DNA from: WTAW01 sp964406575
Lineage (GTDB): Bacteria > Acidobacteriota > Aminicenantia > Aminicenantales > Aminicenantaceae
DNA: 26,859 nt
Assembly: GCA_964406575.1 (NCBI GenBank)
Contig: CAYOSH010000044.1
Coordinates: 1-26,859, forward strand
Direction of reading: 5' to 3'
Of the stretch, positions 9,301 through 15,581 are shown piece by piece; position 1 is the first letter of the stretch; each line of letters starts with the position of its first letter. A model generated the notes under the pieces. That model saw only the letters and a list, made by a program, of their open reading frames with translations. It searched no databases and was not told the origin of the DNA. Both the position numbers and the translations under genes were made by a program.

Positions 9301-9463
9301 ATCGACCAGCGAATAAAGTGCCGCGGGTGAGTTCTTCTTTGGGTGTTTCTAAAGTCTTAGTGTGGGCAATCCCATCCCCATCTGGAAGGGGAGCCGCGCA
9401 GTTGCTGCAAAAGCGGGCCGTATCGGTGTTTTCAGAATCGCATCGAGGGCACTTTCTGGCCAT
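6335..9463 (-). CDS. Zinc-ribbon Ser/Thr protein kinase with transmembrane helix, TolB/FlgO-like domain and TPR tail (kinase 1)
   Basis: 1042 residues starting at MARKCPRC, with AAGGGGA upstream. A zinc ribbon uses Cys5, Cys8, Cys19 and Cys22. A linker with KTLETPKEELTRG leads to a Hanks-type kinase domain (about 54-305) that has all key residues: GKGGMG at 62-67, Lys84, HRDLKPSN from 175, DFG at 195-197 and GTPEYMSPEQ. One transmembrane helix lies at about 344-363. After it comes a region starting SLAIMYFENRSG (about 379-520) like the TolB/FlgO-type N-terminal fold seen in such kinases, then tandem TPR-like helices to the end. The topology implies a cytoplasmic kinase with a periplasmic protein-interaction sensor. 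Substrates are unknown. It shares its N-terminal plan with the kinase at 15002-12606, and it precedes the S41 peptidase by 19 bp. Confidence 0.9.
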   Translation of the reverse strand: MARKCPRCDSENTDTARFCSNCAAPLPDGDGIAHTKTLETPKEELTRGTLFAGRYEIIEELGKGGMGRVYRVEDTKAKEEIALKLIKPEIAADKKTIERFRNELTTARKISHRNVCRMYDLSEERGQHYITMEYVPGEDLKSLIRRVKIDIGTSIRIASQICEGLSEAHRLGIVHRDLKPSNIMIDKQGDAKIMDFGIARTVKGKGITGYGVMIGTPEYMSPEQVEANEVDQRSDIYSLGIILYEMTTGRLPFEADTPFAVGVKQKSEFPVGPKDINSQIPQDLSQLILKCLEKEKENRYQSTTELQGELERIDEGLPTTERLKPKKRHTPSKEITVSFGLKRNLIPFILALVVIAVGLLIWSPWAKKAPYAGLSGKPSLAIMYFENRSGIEDLDRILVDLLTTNLSRYEDIEVTSSQRLFDILNQIGKQDAESIDKKSASEVASRAGVQSMLLGSIMKIGNKIIIDANLTDVGSGTIIDSSRAEGAQNDQGILDMVDQLTADIASMMNLDTRKSDQEFKIVDVTTSSLEAYKYYYKGLQNMWKWEFEEAEENFNHAVEIDPAFAMAYTWKAWAQGRMGMIIFDPFADISLIKETMALAKKFSQKATEKERLIIDIGVASSELNIQEASKLSQILVEKYPNDKSSYLLNVLMSWGEGNWEKVKRSAEAILELDPSEGNGYNMLAYANVLLNDPPSAISAAKKYIAVHPDVGNSYHSAWETHAMLGHFDEAIRYMDEAFEQIPDYVRSFYWKGISHLMNNDADKAREEFRNWADRNPKSINAIAQDKALSYIIEGKYSKAEEEIRAALTLLKNNKPDQALIYCHENLGKILSLRRKYDEAIAEFEMAEKISGQLYREDFNPHSIYAQYLKGIVHVEKGDYQAARTQAEILLHTIENGKYNPLHKNYYHFLLGALHSAQRNGAAARSEFDQIPGMVKATTPLYQKCMADLYEHEGDMERAIERLNRSFEYWLLINPPNREYDIIDFFGIRSKLDYLIARLYEKAGDTAKAIDHYEKFLTLWKDADPGLPEIEDARKRLAGLKGT

Positions 9464-9561
9464 TTATTCCCCTTTATTATCAATACAAGGATATTTATTT
9501 AGGGGGGATGTGTCAAATTCAAAATGTCTTCAAAATGCCTTGATTTAACAATTATACGAAA

Positions 9562-9597
9562 AGAATGTCGTGAAATGTATATATTTCACGCCGTATT
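9562..9597. repeat. Dispersed palindrome, copy 2
   Basis: Inner arms CGTGAAAT and ATTTCACG are perfect around a 6-base spacer GTATAT; outer arms have decayed. It lies between the start of kinase 1 and the amidohydrolase remnant, about 100 bp upstream of the kinase start. Confidence 0.7.
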
Positions 9598-9634
9598 GTT
9601 TAAGGATTTATTCTGTCATTTAAGGAAAGAGAGT

Positions 9635-9826
9635 TCACTTTTCTTCATCTGATGATTTATCTGGTTTGAGCTCTTCTGGATTGAACACCCATCCACCCTT
9701 GATCACACGCCATGGCGATTGTGAGTTCTTGATGCCTTCCAAAGGATTTTTATCAAGGATGATAATGTCTGCCAGCCTGCCGGGCTCGAGCGTACTAAGA
9801 TGATCCTCTGCACCAGGGAGAAGACC
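9635..9826 (-). pseudogene. C-terminal remnant of an amidohydrolase (imidazolonepropionase-like)
   Basis: Reading leftward, the frame is open for 63 codons down to TGA at 9637-9635 and is closed upstream by an in-frame TGA at 9829-9827. It encodes a tail with HLSTLEPGRLADIIILDKNP, then WRVIKGGWVFNPEEL. The block (G)TLEPGKLADIIILDKNPLE...W.VIKGG is the hallmark C-terminus of metal-dependent amidohydrolases. The barrel and all metal-binding residues are missing, and there is no start codon. It is a decayed fragment; its 5' part was replaced by the DNA carrying the aminotransferase gene. Confidence 0.8.
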
Positions 9827-9857
9827 TCATGGGTGAAGATCTTATTAAAGTATGAGG

Positions 9858-11012
9858 TCAGGAGGGATGGTGCATGTTGCTATGTTTATCCCTAATCTCC
9901 GTAACTAGTTGTTGAATTCGCTTTAGACCCTCTGTCAGGTAACTCTGAGGCAGCCCGTAGCTAATTCTAATAAACTTGTCCATACCGAAGTGATCACCAG
10001 GTACAATCAAAACACTCTTTTCTTGGATTAATTTATTGGCCAATTCGGTAGAGTTTACATCCAATTTATAGCGCACGAAGGCGATGGCTGCAGCCTGAGG
10101 TGGCACCAGCCGGAAGGTATCCTTATGATGGTCAATCCATTGTTGCAATAGGGGGAATCCTTTGCGTATGTAATCGCGCGTACGCTGAATGATGCGAGGG
10201 CGTACATTGACGGAGAGGGCCAATGCTGCCAGTTTATTTGAAAAAATTGAAGTACTGAGGGTGGTATATTCGTGTCTTCTCCAGATTTTTTCGATGGTAT
10301 CTGTGGGTCCGACAGCCCAGCCAACGCGAAGTCCTGGTAACCCGTAAGCTTTGCTCATACTACCTACAGCTATGACCTTATCATATCGGCTATAAAAGGA
10401 AGGACTCTCTTCATCTTTAATTCGCTCAGCACCAATGTAAACTTCATCGGCCAGGATCCAGGCGCCCACTCCTTCTGCTGCATTAATGATAGCATTCATC
10501 TCTTCATGGGTAAGAATATACCCGGTGGGATTATTGGGATTGCAGACGGCTATCAGCTTCGTTTTGGGTGTGACCGCCTGCATTAGTTCATCCAGATTAA
10601 CCTGCCAGCCTTTATCTTCGCAGAGATGAAAGATGTTCATTTTCAGGCCATGGTTTTTAGCAATTCCCCAGATTTGCATGTAGTTTGGCAGCATGATTGC
10701 TATTTCATCTCCGGGTTGGAGCAAGGTATGGATCGAGTTATAATTGGCCTCAATAGCGCCTACGGTAACTAGGACATTACTTGAGGTGCAACCGGAGTAA
10801 AGAGCAGCGATATTTTCTCTGAGTTCCGGATTACCGTTGGCGTGGGCGTAGTCTATTTCCGTTGCCAGCAATGTTTCAATATACTCAGGACTATCCGTCA
10901 GTAGTTCTCTAAGCAGAAGAGGGTGAACACCACTCTCAGATAGATTATAATCCACCTCCTTTTCATTCTGTGATGCCATCACTTCATGTTCAAAGGATTG
11001 AAATTCATTCAT
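9858..11012 (-). CDS. PLP-dependent class I/II aminotransferase
   Basis: 384 residues, normal for fold-type I aminotransferases. Recognisable sites are the cofactor-binding start of the large domain near VTVGAIEANY (81-91), CNPNNPTG at 157-164 with Asn161, LADEVY with Asp189, and GSMSKAYGLPGLRVGW with Lys221 as the Schiff-base lysine. The C-terminal carboxylate-binding Arg is probably in FIRISYG. An AAGGAG site lies about 10 bases before the ATG. The enzyme should act on an amino acid in the cytoplasm; overall it resembles the capreomycidine-synthase-like branch of the family, but the substrate is not decidable by eye. No partner genes of a biosynthetic cluster are next to it; both neighbours are gene fragments. 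It appears intact. Confidence 0.85.
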   Translation of the reverse strand: MNEFQSFEHEVMASQNEKEVDYNLSESGVHPLLLRELLTDSPEYIETLLATEIDYAHANGNPELRENIAALYSGCTSSNVLVTVGAIEANYNSIHTLLQPGDEIAIMLPNYMQIWGIAKNHGLKMNIFHLCEDKGWQVNLDELMQAVTPKTKLIAVCNPNNPTGYILTHEEMNAIINAAEGVGAWILADEVYIGAERIKDEESPSFYSRYDKVIAVGSMSKAYGLPGLRVGWAVGPTDTIEKIWRRHEYTTLSTSIFSNKLAALALSVNVRPRIIQRTRDYIRKGFPLLQQWIDHHKDTFRLVPPQAAAIAFVRYKLDVNSTELANKLIQEKSVLIVPGDHFGMDKFIRISYGLPQSYLTEGLKRIQQLVTEIRDKHSNMHHPS

Positions 11013-11185
11013 TTTATAAAGTCTCCTTGAGTTAGTTTTTTGAATATTTTCTTAGAACAAATAATATCATCAACCATGGACTAGCTTTTTTTTGTATTGG
11101 CCCAGATCCCTCACATTTTTCCCTATTTCCTCCTACTTATCAATTGAAATAAGATTATCACACCTAAAACGACGAGATCAACGAC

Positions 11186-11449
11186 TCAAAAATCATTGCA
11201 ATTTTGCCGAAACCTCCGAACCAATTGGATCACGATAGACTCGGCCCTCGAATGGAAAAAAACAGCCACAGAGGCCCTCAGAATTACTCCCCATTCCTCC
11301 TGGCGCTTGGCATGACAGGAGGGACAGTATCCGAGTGTCTTGCAGGAAAACATCGGGAGCCGCTCTTCTCCACAGTGGGGACACCGGATACGGGCAAATC
11401 CGCACATCGGATAGCCGCAGTCCAGATACTTCTCAACAACATCCTGCAT
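11186..11449 (-). pseudogene. IS91-type transposase fragment (N-terminal zinc-binding domain)
   Basis: The 87-residue product contains VEKYLDCGYPMCGFARIRCP, HCGEERLPMFSCKTLGYCPS and CHAKRQEEWG, i.e. a C-x2-C / C-x2-C zinc finger preceded by the YLDCG...GFARIRC block of the IS91/IS801-family transposase zinc-binding domain. The catalytic Y2 (HUH) domain is absent; after EEWG the sequence no longer resembles the family and stops. It is therefore a remnant. A near-perfect 13-bp-arm palindrome lies only about 10 bp upstream of its start. IS91-type elements move by rolling circle, and their terminus upstream of the transposase carries a hairpin; that this palindrome is such a terminus is inference. 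Confidence 0.8.
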
Positions 11450-11459
11450 TATCTACATA

Positions 11460-11491
11460 AATGTCGTTAAATGTATATATTTAGCGACATT
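11460..11491. repeat. Dispersed palindrome, copy 3, next to the transposase fragment
   Basis: Arms 11460-11472 (AATGTCGTTAAAT) and 11479-11491 (ATTTAGCGACATT) match with one mismatch around the spacer GTATAT. The spacer and inner arms are the same design as the copies at 1652 and 9562. Confidence 0.8.
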
Positions 11492-11600
11492 CCCCGTTCA
11501 AGAACGGAATTGCCTTTACATTAGGGGATCTTAAATATTGATTATTCCAAATGGAATATTCACCACTATTGTCGACATTGAGCATCAAATCAGCTATTTT

Positions 11601-11852
11601 TTAAACGGAATGGGCATACCTTATCAAGTCAGATGTTATCAGGCGAAAATATAACCTGCAGTTTCCGATTCTTCCTCTGTAGATATTTTTCTTCCCGGCT
11701 ATTTTCTTGATATCACATACGTTAGGGTTTATCTCAAGCATTCCCAATTGATGGAGCACTTCTTCTTGTAATTTTTGTTCTAGATCGAGTATGTTTTTCC
11801 GTGCGCTATTTGCGATTTTTGTTATCCGCCACTTTTTGGTTTTTGAGGTCAC
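11601..11852 (-). CDS. RelE/ParE-family toxin-like protein, C-terminally truncated (copy 1)
   Basis: 83 residues from a GTG at 11852, overlapping the antitoxin gene by 47 bp. The sequence runs KWRITKIANSARKNILDLEQ (strand then two helices), a middle with NPNVCDIKKIAGKKNIYRGR, and IGNCRLYFRL, the order expected of the RelE/ParE fold. Family members continue with one more strand ending in a G-H-R type motif. Here the homologous sequence stops at LITS, exactly where the 612-bp duplicated block ends (11631), and is followed by an unrelated tail DLIRYAHSV. About 15-20 residues of the fold are thus lost, including positions often needed for mRNA cleavage. It is probably inactive or altered, though the antitoxin gene is intact. 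Start choice is uncertain because no ATG is available. Confidence 0.65.
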   Translation of the reverse strand: MTSKTKKWRITKIANSARKNILDLEQKLQEEVLHQLGMLEINPNVCDIKKIAGKKNIYRGRIGNCRLYFRLITSDLIRYAHSV

Positions 11853-12087
11853 GCTTGAGCTCCTCGAAAGTCACGTATTCCCCTTTTTGAATTTCCATTA
11901 TTCCCTTTTCGATCTCTGCCCATTCATTTGCGCTGATTTTCACGCTTTCGATCTCTTCTTTGTCCATGTTGCGGATAAACTCACGGATCTTTCCGGTTTT
12001 GCTGTAGCCTTTTTCTCTGCAAACGGCATCGAAAGCGATGTATTCTTCGAGGGGAAGTCGTAAACTTAGAGTTCGTGTTTCTCTCAT
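11806..12087 (-). CDS. Antitoxin of the RelBE-like module (copy 1)
   Basis: 93 residues from the ATG at 12087, which has GGAGG six bases upstream; the frame extends nine codons further but without a ribosome site. The N-terminus RETRTLSLRLPLEEY, followed by an alternating helix region with a KTGKIREFI stretch, suits a ribbon-helix-helix DNA-binding domain. The C-terminal half is acidic then basic (WAEIEKGIMEIQKGEYVTFE, then ELKRDLK), the usual toxin-wrapping tail with the YVTFEELK motif common in RelB/Phd-type antitoxins. It should bind its own promoter operator and the toxin in the cytoplasm. The antitoxin comes first and the toxin overlaps its 3' end. The gene is identical in the second copy. 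Confidence 0.8.
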   Translation of the reverse strand: MRETRTLSLRLPLEEYIAFDAVCREKGYSKTGKIREFIRNMDKEEIESVKISANEWAEIEKGIMEIQKGEYVTFEELKRDLKNQKVADNKNRK

Positions 12088-12129
12088 TTTAACCTCCAGG
12101 CGGATCAATCTCATAGGAAGTTGTTATTT

Positions 12130-12155
12130 GCATTAATTAACATTAATTATAATGC
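12130..12155. promoter_or_regulatory. Candidate operator of the RelBE-like unit, copy 1
   Basis: GCATTAATTAACATTAATTA followed by TAATGC forms an imperfect 26-bp inverted repeat that overlaps the -10 element of the antitoxin promoter. Autoregulation by TA complexes at such sites is usual for the family. Confidence 0.5.
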
Positions 12156-12174
12156 ATTTTAATGTATTTATCAA
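12146..12174 (-). promoter_or_regulatory. Sigma-70-type promoter of the RelBE-like unit, copy 1
   Basis: On the minus strand TTGATA (12174-12169) and TATAAT (12151-12146) are separated by exactly 17 bp, about 60 bp upstream of the antitoxin start at 12087. The same pair is in the second copy. Confidence 0.7.
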
Positions 12175-12320
12175 TGTTCAGTCTGATACCTGAATTTTGA
12201 TCCATGTAGCGACCCAACATCCTGGAGAACATATCAATAGACGAGGAGTATTCAATGATTTTCTCATAAGGGAAAATAGGTGGGATCGATCAAGTTGAGA
12301 GGCGTGAATCGTTTAAAATT

Positions 12321-12370
12321 ATCCCCAGTGGCACTGCAATGACTGCCAGAATGAGTTTTAGTTCAAGAGC
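12321..12370. repeat. Diverged 50-bp repeat next to TA copy 1
   Basis: Aligns without gaps to 20331-20380 with 11 differences (about 78% identity). It lies about 80 bp beyond the edge of the identical 612-bp block, as does its partner, and ends at the junction with the SnoaL-like remnant. A plus-strand frame (IIPSGTAMTARMSF versus IISSDTAKTAKKSL) is open in both, so it may be old coding DNA, but I recognise no family. Confidence 0.55.
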
Positions 12371-12374
12371 ATGA

Positions 12375-12575
12375 GATGTGCGTATATCTGGGCATCTTGC
12401 GGTCGCAAGGGGCGTTGATACAGGAACGACTACCCCAAAAAGTGGGGGAGAACCGATCAAATACAACGATAACTGGCTGATAGTGCTTGAACGTCAATCC
12501 TATGGCTCTTGGAAATGGATATACGAAATATGGAATGATAATAATCCTCTTCCAGAATCAGCAGAACAGGAATAA
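12375..12575 (+). pseudogene. C-terminal remnant of a SnoaL-like / DUF4440 protein
   Basis: From just after a TGA at 12372-12374 the frame reads DVRISGHLAVARG, TTTPKSGGEPI, WLIVLERQSYGSWKWIYEIW and NDNNPLP. The pattern VSGD.A..RG...T...K.GGEPI...GK.L.IL.RQ.DGSWKI..DIWNSD.P is the C-terminal half of NTF2-fold DUF4440 / SnoaL-like proteins. The N-terminal half of the cone fold is missing, no ribosome site precedes the only start (GTG 12378), and an unrelated repeated segment abuts the break. A broken gene is the best reading. Confidence 0.75.
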
Positions 12576-12605
12576 CTGAACTAACTGATACATTTGAGGA
12601 CTGGA

Positions 12606-15002
12606 CTATTCCAGCCCCATTTTCTTAAGAAGGGCTTTAAACCTTGGCTCAGAGCGGAGGCTGTCTAAAGATTCTATGACTTTTATTTGATAAAGCCAGT
12701 GATCGTGTTCTTCATACGCCTTCTCCAGTAAATCCAAAGCTCTGTCTTTTTCGTTGAGTTCTATATAGATTAGCGCAAGGCCATATGGAGAATTATATTT
12801 CGTTTTTGCTAGTTTTATTAACTCATTGAGCAACTTTTTTGCTTCGGTTATTTTCCCGCCGCACGCATAGGCAAGACTGAGAACACCTTTCATTCTGGAA
12901 CTCATGCCTGAAAGGCTCAATGCTTTTTGTGCATGAGCAATGGCCTCATCATACAATCCTTTAAAAGCATAAGGATAGACTATATACCAATGAGGAATAT
13001 AGGAGGCTGGATCAAGCTCCATCGCTCTGTGTAATTCTTCAATCTCTTCATCATACCGGCGGGCAAACATGAACATTCCCCCCAAAGTGGTGCTTATGAT
13101 AAGTGATGTTGGATCAAGTTCTTGTGCTCGCTTTATGGTGGCAATGGACTCATCATGCCTGCCCATCGCTCCTAACCATACAGAATACCAATGATGTGCG
13201 GTTACGTAACTCGGATTAAGTTCGAGAGCTCGTTTGAATGAACTTTTGGCACCTGTCCAATCCCATTCATACCATGTTTGTATCATGGCAAGGGATGCGT
13301 GCGCCTCAGCAAGAGTCTCATCCAGATCTATAGCTTTTTCTGCGGCCTCCTTTGCTCTTGGGAATGCCTCTCTGGGCGGGACTAAGTCATAATACCCGAT
13401 AAGATTAAAATAATCGGCGATTCCTGTATAAGCCAAGGCGTAGGTGGGATCTTTTTTTATGGCTTTCTGGAATAGTTCCAAGCTTTTCTGAAAACCTTCT
13501 TCTGTCCTCATGTTCCAGAAATGACGACCCACTAAATAAGTGTTATATGCTTCAAGATTATCGGTAGGATTTTTATTCAGTCCTCGTTTTTCTTCGATCG
13601 TCAGATTTGTCTTCAAAGCCCTGGCAATATTCTCCGCAAGATCGCTCTGAATCTCGAAGACATTCTTCAATTCTCGATCATACGTCTCCGCCCAGAGATG
13701 GAAACCATCCTCCACGTTTATCAACTGAGCATTGACCCGGATGTAATCTCCCGATTTTTGAACACTCCCTTCCAAAATAGTATTGACGTTCAGTTCTTGA
13801 CCGATATCTCTGATATCTTTATCGGTATTTTTATAACGCATCACCGATGTCCTGGATATCACTTTTAATTCCTGAAGTTTGGTGAGTTTCGTGATGATAT
13901 CGTCGGTCATCCCGTCACAGAAATAAGCTTGATCCTTTTGGGGACTAATGTCTGCAAAAGGAAGAACTGCTACAGAATATTTCCAACTCATTTCAGGTAC
14001 TGTCGTTGTTTCAAGCTTTTCCCTGTGAATGGCGCTTTCAAATGTGGTGAGGCTCTGTTTAATCTCATCCAGATCAGAGTTGATCTCTGCAACATCCTCG
14101 TATCTGTTCTCTTTTTTCTTCTCCATACATTTGAGAATTATTTCGCCTAAAATGTCTGGTATTTGAGGATTAAGATCTTTAGGACTTCTGGCAGTTTCAC
14201 CTTTGTGTTTCATAGCGATGGCCAGAGGCGTATCACCTTCAAAAGGCAAGCGGCCGGTTATCATTTCATACAGAATAACTCCCAATGAATAGATATCGGT
14301 CTTCTTGTCAACCTCTTTTGCCTCTGCCTGCTCAGGTGACATGTACTCAGGAGTACCGATCATCACACCAGCAGCAGTTATTCCCTTTTCTTTAAGCGAT
14401 CGGGCAATGCCGAAGTCCATGATCCGAACATTCCCGTCTTCATCGATCATGATGTTGCTTGACTTTAAATCGCGATGCACAACGCCCAAGCTGTGAGCTT
14501 CGACCAGTCCTTCACAGATCTGTTTCGATATGGAGATGGATTTTCCTATAGGGAGTTGGCCGATACGTCTGATCAAACTTTTTAAATCTTCGCCGCGTAT
14601 ATATTCCATCGTGATGAAAAGTGCTGCCTCTGTCTCACCCAAATCATACATTCCGCAAACATTCTTGTGACGGATGTTTCGAGCGAGCTTCAGCTCGTTC
14701 CTGAATCTTTCGATTGTTTTCTTGTCTTTAGCAATATCTGGTTTTATTAGCTTCAGTGCGATTTCTTGCTTTAGCTTTGTGTCCTCAACCCTGTAGACTC
14801 TTCCCATGCCACCTTTACCCAATTCTTCGATAATTTCGTATCTGTTGGCTAAAGTGGCGCCTCTTGTAAGTTCCTCCTTGGGCGTCTCAAAGGTTTTAGT
14901 CATTTCGACCTTTGCTGGGGAGGAGAGCCGAGTGCCGCATTTCCCGCAGAAGAGGGTATCTTCGGGATTGTTGTGGTGACATTTGGGGCACTTAACTCCC
15001 AT
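12606..15002 (-). CDS. Zinc-ribbon Ser/Thr protein kinase with TolB-like domain and TPR tail, no transmembrane helix (kinase 2)
   Basis: 798 residues from the ATG at 15002, chosen because AAAGGGA precedes it in the same arrangement as in kinase 1; an ATG 13 codons upstream lacks a site. The zinc ribbon uses Cys5, Cys8, Cys19 and Cys22. The linker KTFETPKEELTRG is nearly the same as in kinase 1. The kinase domain (about 55-315) has GKGGMG at 62-67, Lys84, HRDLK at 176-180 followed by SSN instead of PSN, DFG at 196-198 and GTPEYMSPEQ. Residues about 342-470 (SVAVLPFADISPQKDQAYFC, then DGMTDDI) are the TolB-like domain often found in adenylate cyclases and kinases. TPR repeats fill about 480-798. 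No membrane helix is visible, so unlike kinase 1 it should be cytoplasmic. It stands alone, flanked by fragments and TA genes. Confidence 0.9.
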   Translation of the reverse strand: MGVKCPKCHHNNPEDTLFCGKCGTRLSSPAKVEMTKTFETPKEELTRGATLANRYEIIEELGKGGMGRVYRVEDTKLKQEIALKLIKPDIAKDKKTIERFRNELKLARNIRHKNVCGMYDLGETEAALFITMEYIRGEDLKSLIRRIGQLPIGKSISISKQICEGLVEAHSLGVVHRDLKSSNIMIDEDGNVRIMDFGIARSLKEKGITAAGVMIGTPEYMSPEQAEAKEVDKKTDIYSLGVILYEMITGRLPFEGDTPLAIAMKHKGETARSPKDLNPQIPDILGEIILKCMEKKKENRYEDVAEINSDLDEIKQSLTTFESAIHREKLETTTVPEMSWKYSVAVLPFADISPQKDQAYFCDGMTDDIITKLTKLQELKVISRTSVMRYKNTDKDIRDIGQELNVNTILEGSVQKSGDYIRVNAQLINVEDGFHLWAETYDRELKNVFEIQSDLAENIARALKTNLTIEEKRGLNKNPTDNLEAYNTYLVGRHFWNMRTEEGFQKSLELFQKAIKKDPTYALAYTGIADYFNLIGYYDLVPPREAFPRAKEAAEKAIDLDETLAEAHASLAMIQTWYEWDWTGAKSSFKRALELNPSYVTAHHWYSVWLGAMGRHDESIATIKRAQELDPTSLIISTTLGGMFMFARRYDEEIEELHRAMELDPASYIPHWYIVYPYAFKGLYDEAIAHAQKALSLSGMSSRMKGVLSLAYACGGKITEAKKLLNELIKLAKTKYNSPYGLALIYIELNEKDRALDLLEKAYEEHDHWLYQIKVIESLDSLRSEPRFKALLKKMGLE

Positions 15003-15191
15003 TTTTATTCCCTTTTGACGGACACAACAAAAGAGTAACAATTTCTGAGAGAAGAGTCAATTTAAATGAGCATTTAAATGAGCAATATGAGATGAGCAAT
15101 AAGAGTCTGGAATTACAAAAAGAGGATTGGATGACGAAAGATCGTATAAAGTAATATTTCACACCATCCCACCAATCTTTTTGAATTATTC

Positions 15192-15280
15192 ATGAGACAT
15201 TTCGACCTGTTTATTCGTTTCTTATTGTGAAATACAAAAAAATCTCTAGTCTCTATTTGGAATTATGTGTATAATTTGAT
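15192..15280. repeat. 89-bp upstream segment shared with the right edge of the window
   Basis: Aligns without gaps to 26771-26859 with 14 differences (about 84% identity). It ends in the -10 region of the vapB-like gene. The partner is cut by the end of the window. Confidence 0.8.
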
Positions 15281-15294
15281 TGAACTATACACAT
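15265..15294. promoter_or_regulatory. Inverted-repeat operator with -10 element before the VapB-like gene
   Basis: ATGTGTATA at 15265-15273 and its exact complement TATACACAT at 15286-15294 are spaced by 12 bp. TATAAT at 15270-15275 overlaps the left arm; no good -35 is seen. The site ends 11 bp before the start codon and overlaps the ribosome site, a layout typical of antitoxin autoregulation. Confidence 0.65.
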
Positions 15295-15305
15295 AGGAGA
15301 CTGAG

Positions 15306-15500
15306 ATGAGGACCAATGTTGTGATTGACGATCAACTCATGAAAGAGGCTCTTGAGCTTTCCGGATTCTGCACGAAGAAAGCAACCATCGAAGCCGGATT
15401 GAGACTCCTTGTCGAATTCATCCGGCAGGCAAAGGTGAAAAATTTCCGGGGAAAGCTTAAATGGACCGGCGATCTCAGCACAATGCGGTTGAATGACTGA
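15306..15500 (+). CDS. VapB-family antitoxin without a VapC partner
   Basis: 64 residues starting RTNVVIDDQLMKEALELSG, a ribbon-helix-helix strand and helix, then KKATIEAGLRLLVEFIRQ, and a tail FRGKLKWTGDLSTMR. This is the DUF2191/VapB pattern (RTN(I/V)VIDD.L...A..L.G...K...VE..LR.LV...RQ ... LRGK..W.GDL..MR), at full length. AGGAG lies six bases before the ATG. VapB antitoxins bind a PIN-domain RNase VapC, normally encoded directly downstream. Here the gene is followed after 81 bp by a MazE-like antitoxin with its own promoter, so the toxin is missing. It could control another VapC elsewhere or be a relic; the frame and operator are intact. Confidence 0.85.
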   Translation: MRTNVVIDDQLMKEALELSGFCTKKATIEAGLRLLVEFIRQAKVKNFRGKLKWTGDLSTMRLND

Positions 15501-15517
15501 AGCTTAGTGACTAAAGC

Positions 15518-15546
15518 TTGACATGTGGGTAATATCTGTATATTAT
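15518..15546 (+). promoter_or_regulatory. Strong sigma-70-type promoter with operator for the MazEF-like pair
   Basis: TTGACA (15518-15523) and TATTAT (15541-15546) are exactly 17 bp apart. TAATAT-CTGT-ATATTA (15530-15545) is a perfect inverted repeat over the -10, and outer arms ATGTGG (15523-15528) and CCACAT (15559-15564) enclose it. These are the likely binding sites of the antitoxin. Confidence 0.75.
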
Positions 15547-15581
15547 AGCTATAAAAAACCACATAATAGATGAGGATTACA

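Larger units (their letters stand above)
11631..12242. repeat. 612-bp direct repeat carrying the TA unit, copy 1
   Basis: Begins AGATGTTATCAGGCG and ends AACATATCAATAGAC. It matches 19646-20257 throughout; I found no difference in a line-by-line reading. The offset is exactly 8,015 bp. Flanking bases diverge at both edges and I see no target-site duplication or convincing terminal inverted repeat. The block holds most of the toxin, the whole antitoxin gene, its operator and promoter, and about 70 bp upstream of the -35. Confidence 0.92.

Noticed and set aside
8669..9316. 215-codon rightward ORF inside kinase 1
   Set aside because: It is an antisense shadow of the kinase domain.
11631..12242. 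Terminal inverted repeats or target duplications around the 612-bp block
   Set aside because: Only weak partial matches between the ends (AACATAT versus GATGTTAT) and no matching flanks; not enough to call a classical IS or MITE.
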